In this document: positions 1-8,991 of the stretch, in pieces
How positions within the stretch are numbered: the stretch's first letter is position 1
Layout of the letters: each line of letters opens with the position of its first letter
NCBI GenBank assembly: GCA_963838735.1
Contig: CAWISG010000003.1
Coordinates: forward strand, 62,001 to 126,000
Direction of reading: 5' to 3'
Length of the DNA: 64,000 nucleotides
Origin: Parerythrobacter_A sp963838735
GTDB taxonomy: Bacteria; Pseudomonadota; Alphaproteobacteria; Sphingomonadales; Sphingomonadaceae
The notes under the pieces: generated by a model
Told to the model about the DNA's origin: nothing
The model's input: only the letters and a program-made list of their open reading frames with translations
The model's database searches: none
Translations under genes and position numbers: made by a program

Positions 1-95
1 GCACGATCAACCACGGCGTCTATATCGTCGACCTTGCCACGCCAGACCTCCGCACCTGTGGCGGGTTCGACGGATACGATTTCACTGTCAGACAC
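1..95 (-). CDS. astD: Aldehyde dehydrogenase N-terminus, AstD-like (cut by left edge)
   Basis: Only the first 31 codons are inside the window. The peptide starts VSDSEIVSVEPATGAEVWRG, which matches the characteristic start of N-succinylglutamate 5-semialdehyde dehydrogenase, the fourth enzyme of the arginine succinyltransferase (AST) pathway; a related NAD-dependent aldehyde dehydrogenase is possible. I place the start at GTG 95 because GGAAA lies 9 nt upstream. An in-frame ATG at 137 would add 14 residues but has no ribosome-binding site. The gene is read leftwards, away from the adhesin gene. The catalytic Cys and Glu lie outside the window, so the family call rests on the N-terminus alone. 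Confidence 0.6.
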   Translation of the reverse strand, partial: MSDSEIVSVEPATGAEVWRGKVDDIDAVVDR

Positions 96-410
96 GTGAT
101 TGCTTTTCCAAACCTTGTTCCGGATACGCGCTAGCATAAAACCAGGTAAAGCAAAGCCGGCCCTCCGGGCCCGCCTCAGATTTTGGTCGAACGGCTCGAG
201 TCTGTAGCGCTGACAGGTCAGCCGCGTGCTTAACAGTGTGTTGCAAATAGGCAATATTCCTGCCATCGCGCATCCTCGATAGCGTTCCGAGACTACTAGT
301 GAGTTTCGAAACGACATTCTCCTGAGCATATTCCATGCATGTGGATTGCATGGTTCCCGCACACCGTTTTGCATCTGCCGATGCGAGACCAACCTGAAGA
401 GTTCACCACA
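96..410. other. Intergenic region between divergent astD-like and adhesin genes
   Basis: About 315 bases without a convincing gene. It must hold the promoters of two divergent genes. The only structure seen is a weak dyad, GGCCC-TCC-GGGCC at 159-171. Short open frames here have no homology-like features and are not accepted. Confidence 0.5.
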
Positions 411-2501
411 ATGCAGAAGAATTACGGAAAATTCCTGAGCCTTGCCGCTTCCTCTTCATTGATCGCAGTCGCAGGTATGACGCTGGCAGCTGCCCCGGCT
501 TCGGCGGAAGAATGCTTGCTCGATACCGATGATAGCAGCACCGCAACGGCGGCCGATACAACAGATGGTGCCACGTCGGACGACGATACGGCACTTGCAT
601 GCGGCCAATCTGCATCCGCATCCGGAGTGGATGCACTTGCTCTTGGTACCGAGGCGACAGCGACAGGAAATTCCACTACAGCTCTCGGTGGCGAAAGTCA
701 GGCGACTACTCCTGGATCGACAGCGCTCGGCTGGCAGGCGAACGCCAGCGGAGCTATGGGCACGGCTGTCGGTCACCAAACGACAGCCTCGGGCGATCAG
801 AGTTTCGCGGGCGGCGAAGATGCCGTTGCCTCTGGCGATAACGCCATCGCTATCGGCAACACGGCGCTGGCAAGCGGCGGCGATGCCATTGCGATCGGCG
901 GCAATCGCGATGACGCGACCGGGCGCGCGACACAGGCCACCGGCGCCTCCACCACTGCAGTTGGCGGCCAGGCGCTCGCCACTGCTACAGCCGCCACTGC
1001 GTTCGGCTGGCGTTCCGAAGCAACCGGTGAACGTTCGACCGCTCTTGGCCACCTTGCAACGGCACAGGGTCTGCGATCCATCGCCGTAGGTGAAAACGCA
1101 GACGCGCAGAGCGACAATGCCACTGCGATTGGCAATGAGTCGATAGCCGACGGAATCGACGCACTGGCCGTTGGCGACACGGCGGTTGCTACCGGCAATT
1201 CGACCACGGCGGTCGGCGGGGAAAGCGTCGCCACCGGGCCGGGCGCAACGGCGTTCGGCTGGCGTGCGGCGGCCGGTGCGGAGCGGGCAACAGCGCTGGG
1301 TCACCTGGCCACTGCGCAGGGTGTACGTTCGGTGGCAATCGGCGAGAATGCCGACGCCCAAACCGATTTTGCAACGGCTATTGGCAACGAGGCAATCGCT
1401 AACGGCATAGATGCGCTGGCGCTGGGCGATACGGCCATTGCGACCGGTAATTCGACGACCGCGCTTGGCGGCGAATCGATTGCGAGCACGCCGGGTGCCA
1501 CCGCGCTGGGTTGGCAGGCCGTCGCATCGGGTGCGATGGGCACGGCCGTCGGTCATCAGACCACGGCTTCGGGCGACCAGAGCTTCGCCGGTGCCGAGGA
1601 TGCAGTTGCATCGGGCAGCAACTCGGTTGCGATCGGCAATACAGCACAGGCGACCGGGGGCGACTCGATCGCAATCGGCGGTAACCGCGACGGTGCGACG
1701 GGGCGGGCAACCGTCGCCAGCGGACCCTCGACGACGGTGGTCGGCGGACAGGCGCTGGCGAATGGTCCCGGTGCAACGGCCTATGGCTGGCGTTCCGAAG
1801 CGACCGCCGAACGCGCGACGGCACTCGGCCACCTGGCCGTTGCCACCGGCGTTCGTTCTGTGTCGGTCGGCGAAGCTGCTGCGGCAACAGGAGACGGTGC
1901 GATTTCCATCGGCAACGAGTCCGTTGCGAGCGGCGTGAACGCCATCGCCATCGGTAATGGTGCAACGGCAACGAATGACGGGCAGGTCGTCTTGTCCGGC
2001 CTCGATACCAGCATCACGAGCCAGACCGGTACGCTGTTCGCCGTTACAACGGATGCATCCGGCACGCTCGGTCGGACAGCGATGGCATCCTCGGTCGGAC
2101 AGGCCAACAACGCGGCGGCCATCGGCGTGAACTCCGGCAATATTGCTGCCAATGCTGCAGCCATCGGCACGCTGGGCACCAACGTGACTGCGCTGCAGGC
2201 GCTGACCTCGGCCCAGACGGGCCAGATCAACACTTTGTTCGCCGCTTCGGAAGACAACCGCGCGGCGATCGACCGGTCCAACGAAGGTGTCGCGATGGCG
2301 CTGGCCATGGAATCGCCCGGTCTTCCGGCCGGTACCAGCTTCGCCCTGTCGGGTGGCGTCGGTTACTTCGAAAGCCAGGGTGCCGGTACCGTTGCCCTGT
2401 CGGCTCGGATTGGCGAAAACGCTGCGTTCTCTGCGGGTGTCGGTGTCGGTTTCGACAGCGGCGAAGTCGGCGCGCGTGGTGGCTTCCAAGTCGCCTGGTA
2501 A
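411..2501 (+). CDS. YadA-type trimeric autotransporter adhesin
   Basis: Predicted secreted and outer-membrane-anchored adhesin of about 696 residues. A Sec signal peptide (about residues 1-32, ending APASAEE) is followed by a short acidic Thr/Asp/Ala linker. Then comes a long passenger of YadA-head/Hep_Hag repeats, recognisable by recurring AxAxG and AIG units every 14-16 residues. A short Ala-rich stalk-like segment follows, and the C-terminus is a YadA anchor that starts near ESPGLPAG and ends in the aromatic residue W, as trimeric beta-barrel anchors usually do. ATG 411 is chosen because the signal peptide starts there; the frame is open upstream to 339. The passenger contains a large internal duplication. 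Ligand and host surface cannot be inferred. Confidence 0.9.
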   Translation: MQKNYGKFLSLAASSSLIAVAGMTLAAAPASAEECLLDTDDSSTATAADTTDGATSDDDTALACGQSASASGVDALALGTEATATGNSTTALGGESQATTPGSTALGWQANASGAMGTAVGHQTTASGDQSFAGGEDAVASGDNAIAIGNTALASGGDAIAIGGNRDDATGRATQATGASTTAVGGQALATATAATAFGWRSEATGERSTALGHLATAQGLRSIAVGENADAQSDNATAIGNESIADGIDALAVGDTAVATGNSTTAVGGESVATGPGATAFGWRAAAGAERATALGHLATAQGVRSVAIGENADAQTDFATAIGNEAIANGIDALALGDTAIATGNSTTALGGESIASTPGATALGWQAVASGAMGTAVGHQTTASGDQSFAGAEDAVASGSNSVAIGNTAQATGGDSIAIGGNRDGATGRATVASGPSTTVVGGQALANGPGATAYGWRSEATAERATALGHLAVATGVRSVSVGEAAAATGDGAISIGNESVASGVNAIAIGNGATATNDGQVVLSGLDTSITSQTGTLFAVTTDASGTLGRTAMASSVGQANNAAAIGVNSGNIAANAAAIGTLGTNVTALQALTSAQTGQINTLFAASEDNRAAIDRSNEGVAMALAMESPGLPAGTSFALSGGVGYFESQGAGTVALSARIGENAAFSAGVGVGFDSGEVGARGGFQVAW
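666..1970 (+). repeat. Three-part segmental repeat in the adhesin head
   Basis: Three consecutive blocks each begin GNSTTA-GGES. Block 1 is 666-1193 (176 codons), block 2 is 1194-1445 (84 codons) and block 3 is 1446 to about 1970 (about 175 codons). Blocks 1 and 3 are near copies through their full length, both carrying MGTAVGHQTTASGDQSFAG and a later IAIGGNRD. Block 2 keeps only the two ends and lacks the middle of about 92 codons. This suggests in-frame duplication followed by an internal deletion. Confidence 0.85.
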
Positions 2502-2519
2502 GCGGTTACAAAACCGGTC

Positions 2520-3074
2520 ATGAGTATGACCGAACCAAAATCGAAGATGCCGGGGCCTCGTGCTCCGGCATTTTTCGTTGCAGCTGCCCTGATCGTTTCC
2601 GTAGCGCCCGCACTGGCGCAGCAACAGCCGCTCGCGCCGGGGCAATCCGTAGCACAACCGCAAATTCAGCCGCCGCCCTCGATCCGCCCGACACCCAGCC
2701 AGCTCGAATTGTCCAAGATGATCTGGTCGATCATGGCAGCAGTCGATCATGCGAACCTGTCCGGCAATTATTCGGTACTACGCGATATTTCCGCGCAGGG
2801 GTTCCAGATCCAGAACAACGCAGCGCGCCTGACCGAGATTTTCGCGACGATCCGCAATTCGCGTACCGACCTGTCCAATACGCTGCTTGTCCCGCCGACT
2901 TATACCCAGGCACCTCAGATGGTGCGCGAAGACATCTTTCGTGTGCAGGGCTTGTTCCAGACACGACCGAGCAGTCTGGCTTTCGACCTGTATTTTCAGT
3001 GGGAGCAGGGCCGATGGAAGCTGGTCGGTATCGATTTGCAGCCGCTGGAAATGATTCCCGGAGCGGCGGGTTAG
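2520..3074 (+). CDS. Secreted conserved hypothetical protein, possibly NTF2-like
   Basis: 184 residues starting 18 nt after the adhesin stop, so probably co-transcribed. A signal peptide ends near APALAQQ, followed by a Gln/Pro-rich linker (about residues 37-60). The remaining domain has one strongly conserved-looking core (DHANLSGNYSVLRD, NNAARLTEIF, FDLYFQWEQGRWKL) that resembles a family of periplasmic alphaproteobacterial proteins whose C-terminus looks NTF2/SnoaL-like. No catalytic residues can be named. The function is unknown, and any link to adhesin export is only suggested by position. ATG 2520 and ATG 2526 are both possible starts. Confidence 0.75.
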   Translation: MSMTEPKSKMPGPRAPAFFVAAALIVSVAPALAQQQPLAPGQSVAQPQIQPPPSIRPTPSQLELSKMIWSIMAAVDHANLSGNYSVLRDISAQGFQIQNNAARLTEIFATIRNSRTDLSNTLLVPPTYTQAPQMVREDIFRVQGLFQTRPSSLAFDLYFQWEQGRWKLVGIDLQPLEMIPGAAG

Positions 3075-3082
3075 GCGCGCGT

Positions 3083-4465
3083 TCAGGAGTGTCCGGCTGC
3101 AACCGGAGGCGGGCCAAGCGCGTGCCCCATTGCCCGTACCGCATCGATCTTGCGATATAGCGGGTCCCAGTCGTCGTCGCGGTCGATGGCGTCCCAAATG
3201 GCTTCGACGTCGTCGACAAGCATCGTTTCCGGCTCGCCATCCCAATAGGGTTCGTCGCTCTCGACAGGTGTCAGGTCGTCAAGCGCCTCGCGCAGCGCGC
3301 CATCTGCATTCCGTCCACTGCGATGGGCGTGGAAAAACCGGTCGGGCGACACGCCGCTGGCGCGCATCTGCGCTTCGCTGGCGGCAACGATCCGTCCGTT
3401 CGTTTTCGCATCGCCTGGCTCCATTCCCAGCCGCCAGCACCAGCGTTGCCCGATGGCCTCCATGTAGAGCGGGCCGAACCTGTCCAGCGCCGCAATCAGG
3501 GGCGGCGCCTCGGCCAGCGTTCGCAGGGCAACCGCCAGTTGCCCGCAATTCCAATGCACCGCTTCGGGCTGGCGGCCGAACGCATAAAGCCCCTGGTGAT
3601 CGAAATAGGCGGCAGTGAACGCGGCGTCCCAGCGCGGTAGCCAGCGCCAGGGCCCGTAATCGAAGCTTTCGCCGGAGATGTTCATGTTGTCTGTATTCAG
3701 CACACCGTGGACGAACCCCGCGACCATCCAGCTTGCCGCCAGATCGGCCGCGCGTTCCACCACGTGATGCAGCAACCGCACTGCCGGTACATCGCCACCA
3801 GCGGTATCTTCAGGCGGGGGTGGTCCTGGAAAGTGCGTCAGGCAATAGTCCACCAGTTGTGCCATGTTGTCCGGCTGCTCCAGCGCCAGCAGCCGCTGGA
3901 ACGTGCCGAAGCGAATGTGGCCGTGGCTTAGCCGGGTCATCACGGCGGAGCGGGTGGGCGAAGGTTCGTCGCCACGTTGTAGGGCCTCGCCGGTTTCAAG
4001 AACGGCGAGCGTCTTCGAGGTGTTAACGCCCAAAGCCTCCAGCGTCTCGGTGGCTAGTATCTCACGCACCGCGCCTTTCAGGGTCAGACGTCCGTCGCCC
4101 GACCGGCTATGCGGTGTTCGGCCCGACCCCTTCGTGCCGCAATCGAGCAATCGTCCCGCATCGTCGCGCATCTGGGCAAACAGGAAGCCGCGCCCGTCGC
4201 CTATCTCAGGATTGTAATTGCGGAACTGGTGACCGTGATAGCGCAGCGCCAGCGGTTGCGGCAGATTATCCGGCAACGCCGCGAAACGCCCGAAATGCGC
4301 GACTTTCTCCGGGTCCGACAGAGTGTCCAGCCCGATACTGGCGGCAGCACGCTCATTCCAATACCGCAGACGCGCCTGCGGAAACTGCGCTGCTTCGACC
4401 GGGTCCGCCAGCCAGTCAACAAGGGAGACGATGGGTGTTTCGGGACGATAGGATGCGCCGGTCAT
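3083..4465 (-). CDS. selO: Protein adenylyltransferase SelO (YdiU/UPF0061 family)
   Basis: About 460 residues, close to the usual family length. SelO is a pseudokinase-fold enzyme that transfers AMP from ATP to protein Ser/Thr/Tyr residues, known in bacteria for a role in redox stress. Seen here are YHGHQF, GDGRGFLFAQ, CGTKGSGRTPHSRSGDGR and the metal/active-site segment HGVLNTDNMNISGE, followed by FDYGPW. The C-terminus has no Sec/UGA extension. I prefer ATG 4465 over the open frame to TTG 4519. The gene is divergent from the alpha/beta hydrolase at 4534 and its 3' end is almost adjacent to that of the 2520 gene. Confidence 0.92.
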   Translation of the reverse strand: MTGASYRPETPIVSLVDWLADPVEAAQFPQARLRYWNERAAASIGLDTLSDPEKVAHFGRFAALPDNLPQPLALRYHGHQFRNYNPEIGDGRGFLFAQMRDDAGRLLDCGTKGSGRTPHSRSGDGRLTLKGAVREILATETLEALGVNTSKTLAVLETGEALQRGDEPSPTRSAVMTRLSHGHIRFGTFQRLLALEQPDNMAQLVDYCLTHFPGPPPPEDTAGGDVPAVRLLHHVVERAADLAASWMVAGFVHGVLNTDNMNISGESFDYGPWRWLPRWDAAFTAAYFDHQGLYAFGRQPEAVHWNCGQLAVALRTLAEAPPLIAALDRFGPLYMEAIGQRWCWRLGMEPGDAKTNGRIVAASEAQMRASGVSPDRFFHAHRSGRNADGALREALDDLTPVESDEPYWDGEPETMLVDDVEAIWDAIDRDDDWDPLYRKIDAVRAMGHALGPPPVAAGHS

Positions 4466-4533
4466 GCCAAGCGTGTGGCGCGTCGCACTGAAAGCTGCAA
4501 TGGGAAAGCGGACAGACAACGGATGTGAACGGC

Positions 4534-5418
4534 ATGACGACGCAGCGCGATAACGATCGGAATTATAGCGACGGGACGTGGCCCAGCGCCGATGGGCTGG
4601 CGCTGCATTATCGTGACTATCCGGCAGCGGGCCCAGCCAAGGATACGCCGGTCATCTGCCTGCACGGCCTGACCCGTAACGGGCGCGATTTTGCCGATCT
4701 GGCCAGCCGGCTTGCGTCAACGCGACGCGTGATCGTTCCCGATATGCGTGGACGCGGCAAAAGCGAATATGCTGCGGACCCCGCGACCTACACCCCGCAG
4801 ACTTATGTCGCCGACGTGCTGGCACTGCTCGACCGGGAAGGCATTTCACGCGCAGTGTTTATCGGCACGTCGCTGGGCGGGTTGATGACCATGCTGCTGT
4901 CGGCGTACCAGCCGGACCGGATCGCGGCGGCGGTGCTGAACGATATCGGCCCCGAAATCGATGCAGCCGGGCTGGAACATATTCGAGGGTATGTGGGGCA
5001 GGGGCGCAGCTATCCGACGTGGATCCACGCCGCGCGTGCATTGGAAGACCTCCATGCGGGCGCGCATCCTGCGTTCGAACTGGAAGACTGGCTGGCAATG
5101 GCCAAGCGCGGGATGGACGTGCAGCAGAGCGGGCGCATCGGATATGATTACGACATGAAGATTGCCGAGCCTTTCGCACAAGACGATGGCGCAGCGCCAC
5201 CCGACCTGTGGCCCGCATTCAAAAGCCTGAATGGCAAACCGGTGCTGCTGGTGCGCGGGGCATTGTCGAACCTGCTCTCGGCCGAAACCTACGCCAGGAT
5301 GCAGGCGCAATTGCCCGGTGCAGCGGCGGTTACGGTGCCCGACATCGGCCATGCCCCTTTGCTGACGGAGCCATCTGCGCTCGCTGCCATCGAAGCCTTG
5401 CTGGTCGATATCGCATGA
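4534..5418 (+). CDS. Alpha/beta hydrolase
   Basis: 294 residues with the alpha/beta-hydrolase fold: the oxyanion-hole region CLHGLTRNGRDF, the nucleophile elbow GTSLGG (Ser of GxSxG), and a C-terminal catalytic His in DIGHAPLL. The acid is likely in the region just before NLLSAETY. The substrate is not predictable; the closest-looking relatives are generic esterases/hydrolases. ATG 4534 is preferred over an in-frame GTG at 4525. The stop overlaps the start of the glycosyltransferase gene (ATGA at 5415-5418), which indicates translational coupling. Confidence 0.85.
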   Translation: MTTQRDNDRNYSDGTWPSADGLALHYRDYPAAGPAKDTPVICLHGLTRNGRDFADLASRLASTRRVIVPDMRGRGKSEYAADPATYTPQTYVADVLALLDREGISRAVFIGTSLGGLMTMLLSAYQPDRIAAAVLNDIGPEIDAAGLEHIRGYVGQGRSYPTWIHAARALEDLHAGAHPAFELEDWLAMAKRGMDVQQSGRIGYDYDMKIAEPFAQDDGAAPPDLWPAFKSLNGKPVLLVRGALSNLLSAETYARMQAQLPGAAAVTVPDIGHAPLLTEPSALAAIEALLVDIA

Positions 5419-6563
5419 GCGCGAAAGGGGAAAAGCCTGCGCGCATCCTGCACGTGCATTCTACATTCGCTTCAGGCGGAAAGGAACTGCGCTCGGTCCG
5501 GATAATGAATGCTTTGGGCAAGCAGGCGCAGCATACGATCGTGTCCGCCGACCCTTCGCAACTCGCAGCCAAGGCGCACATCGCACGAGGCGTGAAGGCA
5601 AGTTTCCTCGCCGACTTTCCGTCGCTGCGCGGTCGGCCCACGCCAGGACGGCTGAACCGTATCGCCCGCACGATGAAGCCGTTCGACCTGGTGCTGACGT
5701 ATAACTGGGGCGCGATGGATGCGGTGATGGCGCATACGCTGTTCCGCGATCACCTCGGCTTGCCATCGCTGGTGCATCACGAAGATGGGTTCAACGAGGA
5801 CGAGCGCGACGGGTTGAAGACGACGCGCAACTGGTACCGGCGTATTGCGCTGGGCAAGGCATCGGGACTCGTCGTGCCGTCCGAAACGCTGGAAGAAATC
5901 GCGCTGGAAACCTGGCAGCAGCCGCTGGGTCGGGTGAAGCGCATTGCCAACGGGATCGACACCCGCGCCTTTGCCAAAAAGCCGAAGCCCGATGCGCTGC
6001 GCGGGGTTATCAAGCGGCGCGAGGAACGCTGGGTCGGCACCCTGGCCGGGCTGCGGCGGGTAAAGAACCTGCCTGCGCTGGTGCGCGCGTTCCGAACGCT
6101 GCCCGAACCGTGGCAGCTGGTGATCGTGGGCGAGGGTCCGGAAGAAGCCGTCATCCGCGACGAGGCAAACCGCCTGAATATCGGACACCGCGTCCACCTT
6201 CCCGGCTTCGTGCCTGACCCGGCCCGCTTCGTCGGGCTGTTCGACATCTTCGCGCTGTCGTCCGACACCGAGCAGTTCCCGATCTCCGTCGTGGAGGCGA
6301 TGGCGGCAGGTCTTCCGGTGGTCGCGCCCGATGTTGGCGATGTGGCGGAAATGGTCGCGCCCGCCAATACGCCCTTCGTCATTCCCGCCGGCGATGACAG
6401 CGCGATTGCATCCGCGCTCGAAAGGCTCGCCGCCGACGATGCCTTGCGAAAAGCGGTGGGTGAGGAAAACCGCCAGCGTGCAGTCGCGGAATATGACGAG
6501 CGGCGGATGCTCGACACATATCGCCGGCTTTACGGCTCAGCGATGGGTCGCACGCTGACCTAA
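5415..6563 (+). CDS. Glycosyltransferase family 4 protein
   Basis: 382 residues, GT-B fold. The N-terminal donor-entry motif HVHSTFASGGKELR is followed by a typical Rossmann half. The C-terminal half has the GT4 nucleotide-sugar site (VGEGPEE, then TEQFPISVVEAMAAGLPVV with the EX7E glutamates). It is probably a cytoplasmic or membrane-associated transferase acting in polysaccharide or glycolipid synthesis; donor and acceptor are unknown. The start overlaps the preceding hydrolase stop by 4 nt. The open frame extends upstream to 5208, but that part overlaps the hydrolase in another frame and is not coding. Confidence 0.88.
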   Translation: MSAKGEKPARILHVHSTFASGGKELRSVRIMNALGKQAQHTIVSADPSQLAAKAHIARGVKASFLADFPSLRGRPTPGRLNRIARTMKPFDLVLTYNWGAMDAVMAHTLFRDHLGLPSLVHHEDGFNEDERDGLKTTRNWYRRIALGKASGLVVPSETLEEIALETWQQPLGRVKRIANGIDTRAFAKKPKPDALRGVIKRREERWVGTLAGLRRVKNLPALVRAFRTLPEPWQLVIVGEGPEEAVIRDEANRLNIGHRVHLPGFVPDPARFVGLFDIFALSSDTEQFPISVVEAMAAGLPVVAPDVGDVAEMVAPANTPFVIPAGDDSAIASALERLAADDALRKAVGEENRQRAVAEYDERRMLDTYRRLYGSAMGRTLT

Positions 6564-6678
6564 TGGCTTCAGTCCGCATTCACGCGCAACGCGCGAAGAA
6601 TTGCATCCTTGCCATCATCGGTTAAAGACGCGCGCACAGTATTTTTCCGCCAACTTTGCAGACAGGAAGCGCCCCCGC

Positions 6679-7512
6679 GTGGCCCTACCCCCGACCACTA
6701 CTCCCGATACGCCGAAACCGCGCGATGGTGATCGGGCCGAAAATCGCGCCGACGATCGTAAGGCAAAGCGCAAAGCCGCGGAAGACGAAGTGCTGCTGCG
6801 CGAGATAGACGATGCCGTGCGGCAGGATCGCTATACGGACTTTGCGAAAAATTACGGGCGGATCGTCATTGCTGTGCTGGTCGTCGGCCTGCTCGCGTTT
6901 GCCGCCTATCTGTATTGGGATAGCCAGCGCGAAGCCGCGATGGAAGCCGATAGCGAAGCCTTGGTTGGTGCGCTCGATCAGCTGGAGGCAGGCAACCTGC
7001 AAACGGCGGACGACCAGCTCGATACGCTGATTGCCGATGGCGAGGGATTGGCGGCGATCAATGCGCAGATGCTGAAAGCGGGAATTGCGCAACAGGACGG
7101 TCGCAGCGCCGATGCGGCGAAGCTCTATGCGGCGGTCGCGGCCAATGGCGAAGCACCCGAGGCATTACGCGAACTGGCGACGGTGCGCGATGTGGCGGCC
7201 CGCTTCGATACGATGAAGCCCGCCGATATCGTTGCGACGCTGGAGCCGCTGGCTAAGCCGGATCGGCCGTTCTTCGGGAGCGCGGGCGAGATGCTGGCCA
7301 TGGCGTATCTCGACCAGGACAAGGATGCCCAGGCCGGCGCGCTGTTTGCCTCAATTGCGAAGGCGGAGGACGTGCCGGAGAGTTTGCGGTCGCGGGCGCG
7401 CCAGATGGCGGGATTGCTGGGCGTCGATGCAATCGTCGATGTCGACGAGATCATGGAAGAGCTGGTCGTACCAGCGGACGAACAGAGCAATGCTCCTGCC
7501 ACCGCACAATAA
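6679..7512 (+). CDS. YfgM-like TPR membrane protein
   Basis: 277 residues from GTG 6679, which has AGGAA 10 nt upstream; a TTG at 6601 opens the frame but has no ribosome-binding site. The cytoplasmic N-terminus is short and charged, followed by one membrane helix (GRIVIAVLVVGLLAFAAYLYW) and a periplasmic alpha-helical TPR-like region (tetratricopeptide 21/YfgM type). In other proteobacteria YfgM sits next to bamB and associates with the Sec translocon and periplasmic chaperones. Here bamB follows after 49 nt, which supports the same role in envelope protein biogenesis. Confidence 0.8.
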   Translation: MALPPTTTPDTPKPRDGDRAENRADDRKAKRKAAEDEVLLREIDDAVRQDRYTDFAKNYGRIVIAVLVVGLLAFAAYLYWDSQREAAMEADSEALVGALDQLEAGNLQTADDQLDTLIADGEGLAAINAQMLKAGIAQQDGRSADAAKLYAAVAANGEAPEALRELATVRDVAARFDTMKPADIVATLEPLAKPDRPFFGSAGEMLAMAYLDQDKDAQAGALFASIAKAEDVPESLRSRARQMAGLLGVDAIVDVDEIMEELVVPADEQSNAPATAQ

Positions 7513-7561
7513 GGCCGCCGCCGCGCCGATGCGCGCGTTGGGCCGATAGAGGATTTTGGAT

Positions 7562-8905
7562 ATGCGTTTCTACCAAAGCTGTCTCGCGCGGTCTGTAACC
7601 TCGCTAGGCGCTGCTCTGGCCCTGACGGGTTGCGGCATCATCGGCGGCAATAACGAGCCAAAAACTACGCCGACGACCGGCGACCGCGTCCCGGTGCTCT
7701 CGCGCATCCAGACCGGCGCGCAGATCGACCAGGCACTGCAATCCGTTGCAGTTGTGCTGCCGCCCGCGCGCGCGAATGCCGAGTGGGCGCAGAATGGCGG
7801 GAATGCGGGCAAGTCCAACGGACATCTCGCAATTTCCGATAACCCATCGCCCGCATGGACCGCGCAGATCGCCGGATCGAGCAATCGCAGGCGGCTTGCG
7901 GCGGCACCGGTCATCGGTGGGGGCGGGCTGTACGCGGTGGGCACCGATGGGGTGGTCAGTGCCTTCGATGCGCAAAGCGGCGCGCGACGCTGGACGTATC
8001 GCTTGCCGGTGGCCGAGGGCCTGTCCGCGGCGGTTTTCGGGGGCGGGGCGAGTTATGCAAATGGCCGGGTCTATGCGACGAGCGGTACCGGACGGGTCGT
8101 GGCGCTGGATGCGACAAACGGATCGGAAATCTGGTCGGTGACACCCGCCGGGCCGCTACGCGGATCGCCGACGATTGCGTTCAATTCGGTATTCGTGATG
8201 ACGCAGGACAACCAGATCCACGCGCTTGATGTCACCGACGGCAAAACGCTGTGGCGCGAATCGGGGTCTACGGCGCAGGCGGGTGTGTTTGGCGTCGCTG
8301 CGCCTGCCGCAGGACAGGGTACAGTCGTCGCCGGCTACAGCTCGGGCGAACTGGTCGCTTACCGCTATGAAAACGGTCGGACGCTGTGGTCCGATGCGCT
8401 GGCGCTGACCTCTATCTCGACATCTGTTGGCTCGCTCTATGATATCGATGCCGATCCTATCATCGACCAGGGGCGCGTTTACGCGCTGGGGCAGGGCGGT
8501 CGCATGGCGGCGTACGAACTTGTCACCGGGCAACGCGCATGGGAGCTGAACGTCGCGGGTATTTCGACCCCGGCGATAGCGGGCGAGTGGATTTTCGCGT
8601 TGACCGACGATTCGCGCCTGCTCGCCATCGCGCGCACAACGGGCAAGGTGCGCTGGATCAGCCAGCTGCAACGCTTCCGCAACGAGAAGAAGAAAAAGAA
8701 CCCGATCTTCTGGACCGGTCCGGTGCTTGCGGGCAATTCGCTATGGGTGGCCAGCACCGAAGGCGAACTGCACAAGGTGAGCGTGGGCGAGGGGTCGTCC
8801 GCCCTCTATCGCGATCTGGGCGCGGCGGTGTCGCTGCCGCCAGTGGTCGCCAACAACACGCTGTACGTGCTGGACGATAATGGGCGCATTCACGCCTTCC
8901 GTTAA
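7562..8905 (+). CDS. bamB: Outer membrane protein assembly factor BamB
   Basis: 447 residues. A lipoprotein signal peptide has the lipobox LTGC (Cys about residue 24), and the mature protein is a PQQ-type beta-propeller with repeated blades (for example GSEIWSVTP, GKTLWRESG, GRTLWSDA, GQRAWELNV, GKVRWISQ). BamB is a lipoprotein partner of BamA in the BAM complex, which inserts beta-barrel proteins into the outer membrane. ATG 7562 is chosen because AGAGGA lies about 8 nt upstream and the signal peptide starts there. It follows the yfgM-like gene, the usual arrangement. Confidence 0.93.
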   Translation: MRFYQSCLARSVTSLGAALALTGCGIIGGNNEPKTTPTTGDRVPVLSRIQTGAQIDQALQSVAVVLPPARANAEWAQNGGNAGKSNGHLAISDNPSPAWTAQIAGSSNRRRLAAAPVIGGGGLYAVGTDGVVSAFDAQSGARRWTYRLPVAEGLSAAVFGGGASYANGRVYATSGTGRVVALDATNGSEIWSVTPAGPLRGSPTIAFNSVFVMTQDNQIHALDVTDGKTLWRESGSTAQAGVFGVAAPAAGQGTVVAGYSSGELVAYRYENGRTLWSDALALTSISTSVGSLYDIDADPIIDQGRVYALGQGGRMAAYELVTGQRAWELNVAGISTPAIAGEWIFALTDDSRLLAIARTTGKVRWISQLQRFRNEKKKKNPIFWTGPVLAGNSLWVASTEGELHKVSVGEGSSALYRDLGAAVSLPPVVANNTLYVLDDNGRIHAFR

Positions 8906-8991
8906 GGGGTGAGCGACAGCCCGTCCCGCTGCGGGATGCGGCCATCGTCGTTACCGACACTTTAACCTCTCGCGCGCTACGGCTGCCCGCC

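Noticed and set aside
88..351. 87-codon minus-strand open frame upstream of the adhesin
   Set aside because: It overlaps the astD-like start in another frame and has no family features.
600..2000. CRISPR-like or minisatellite array
   Set aside because: The repetitive units are coding, keep the frame and lack regular spacers; they are YadA-head repeats.
456..2750. A 764-codon open frame antisense to the adhesin
   Set aside because: It is the mirror of a repetitive GC-rich gene. Its translation is Arg/Cys-rich without domains, whereas the sense frame has signal peptide, repeats and an anchor.
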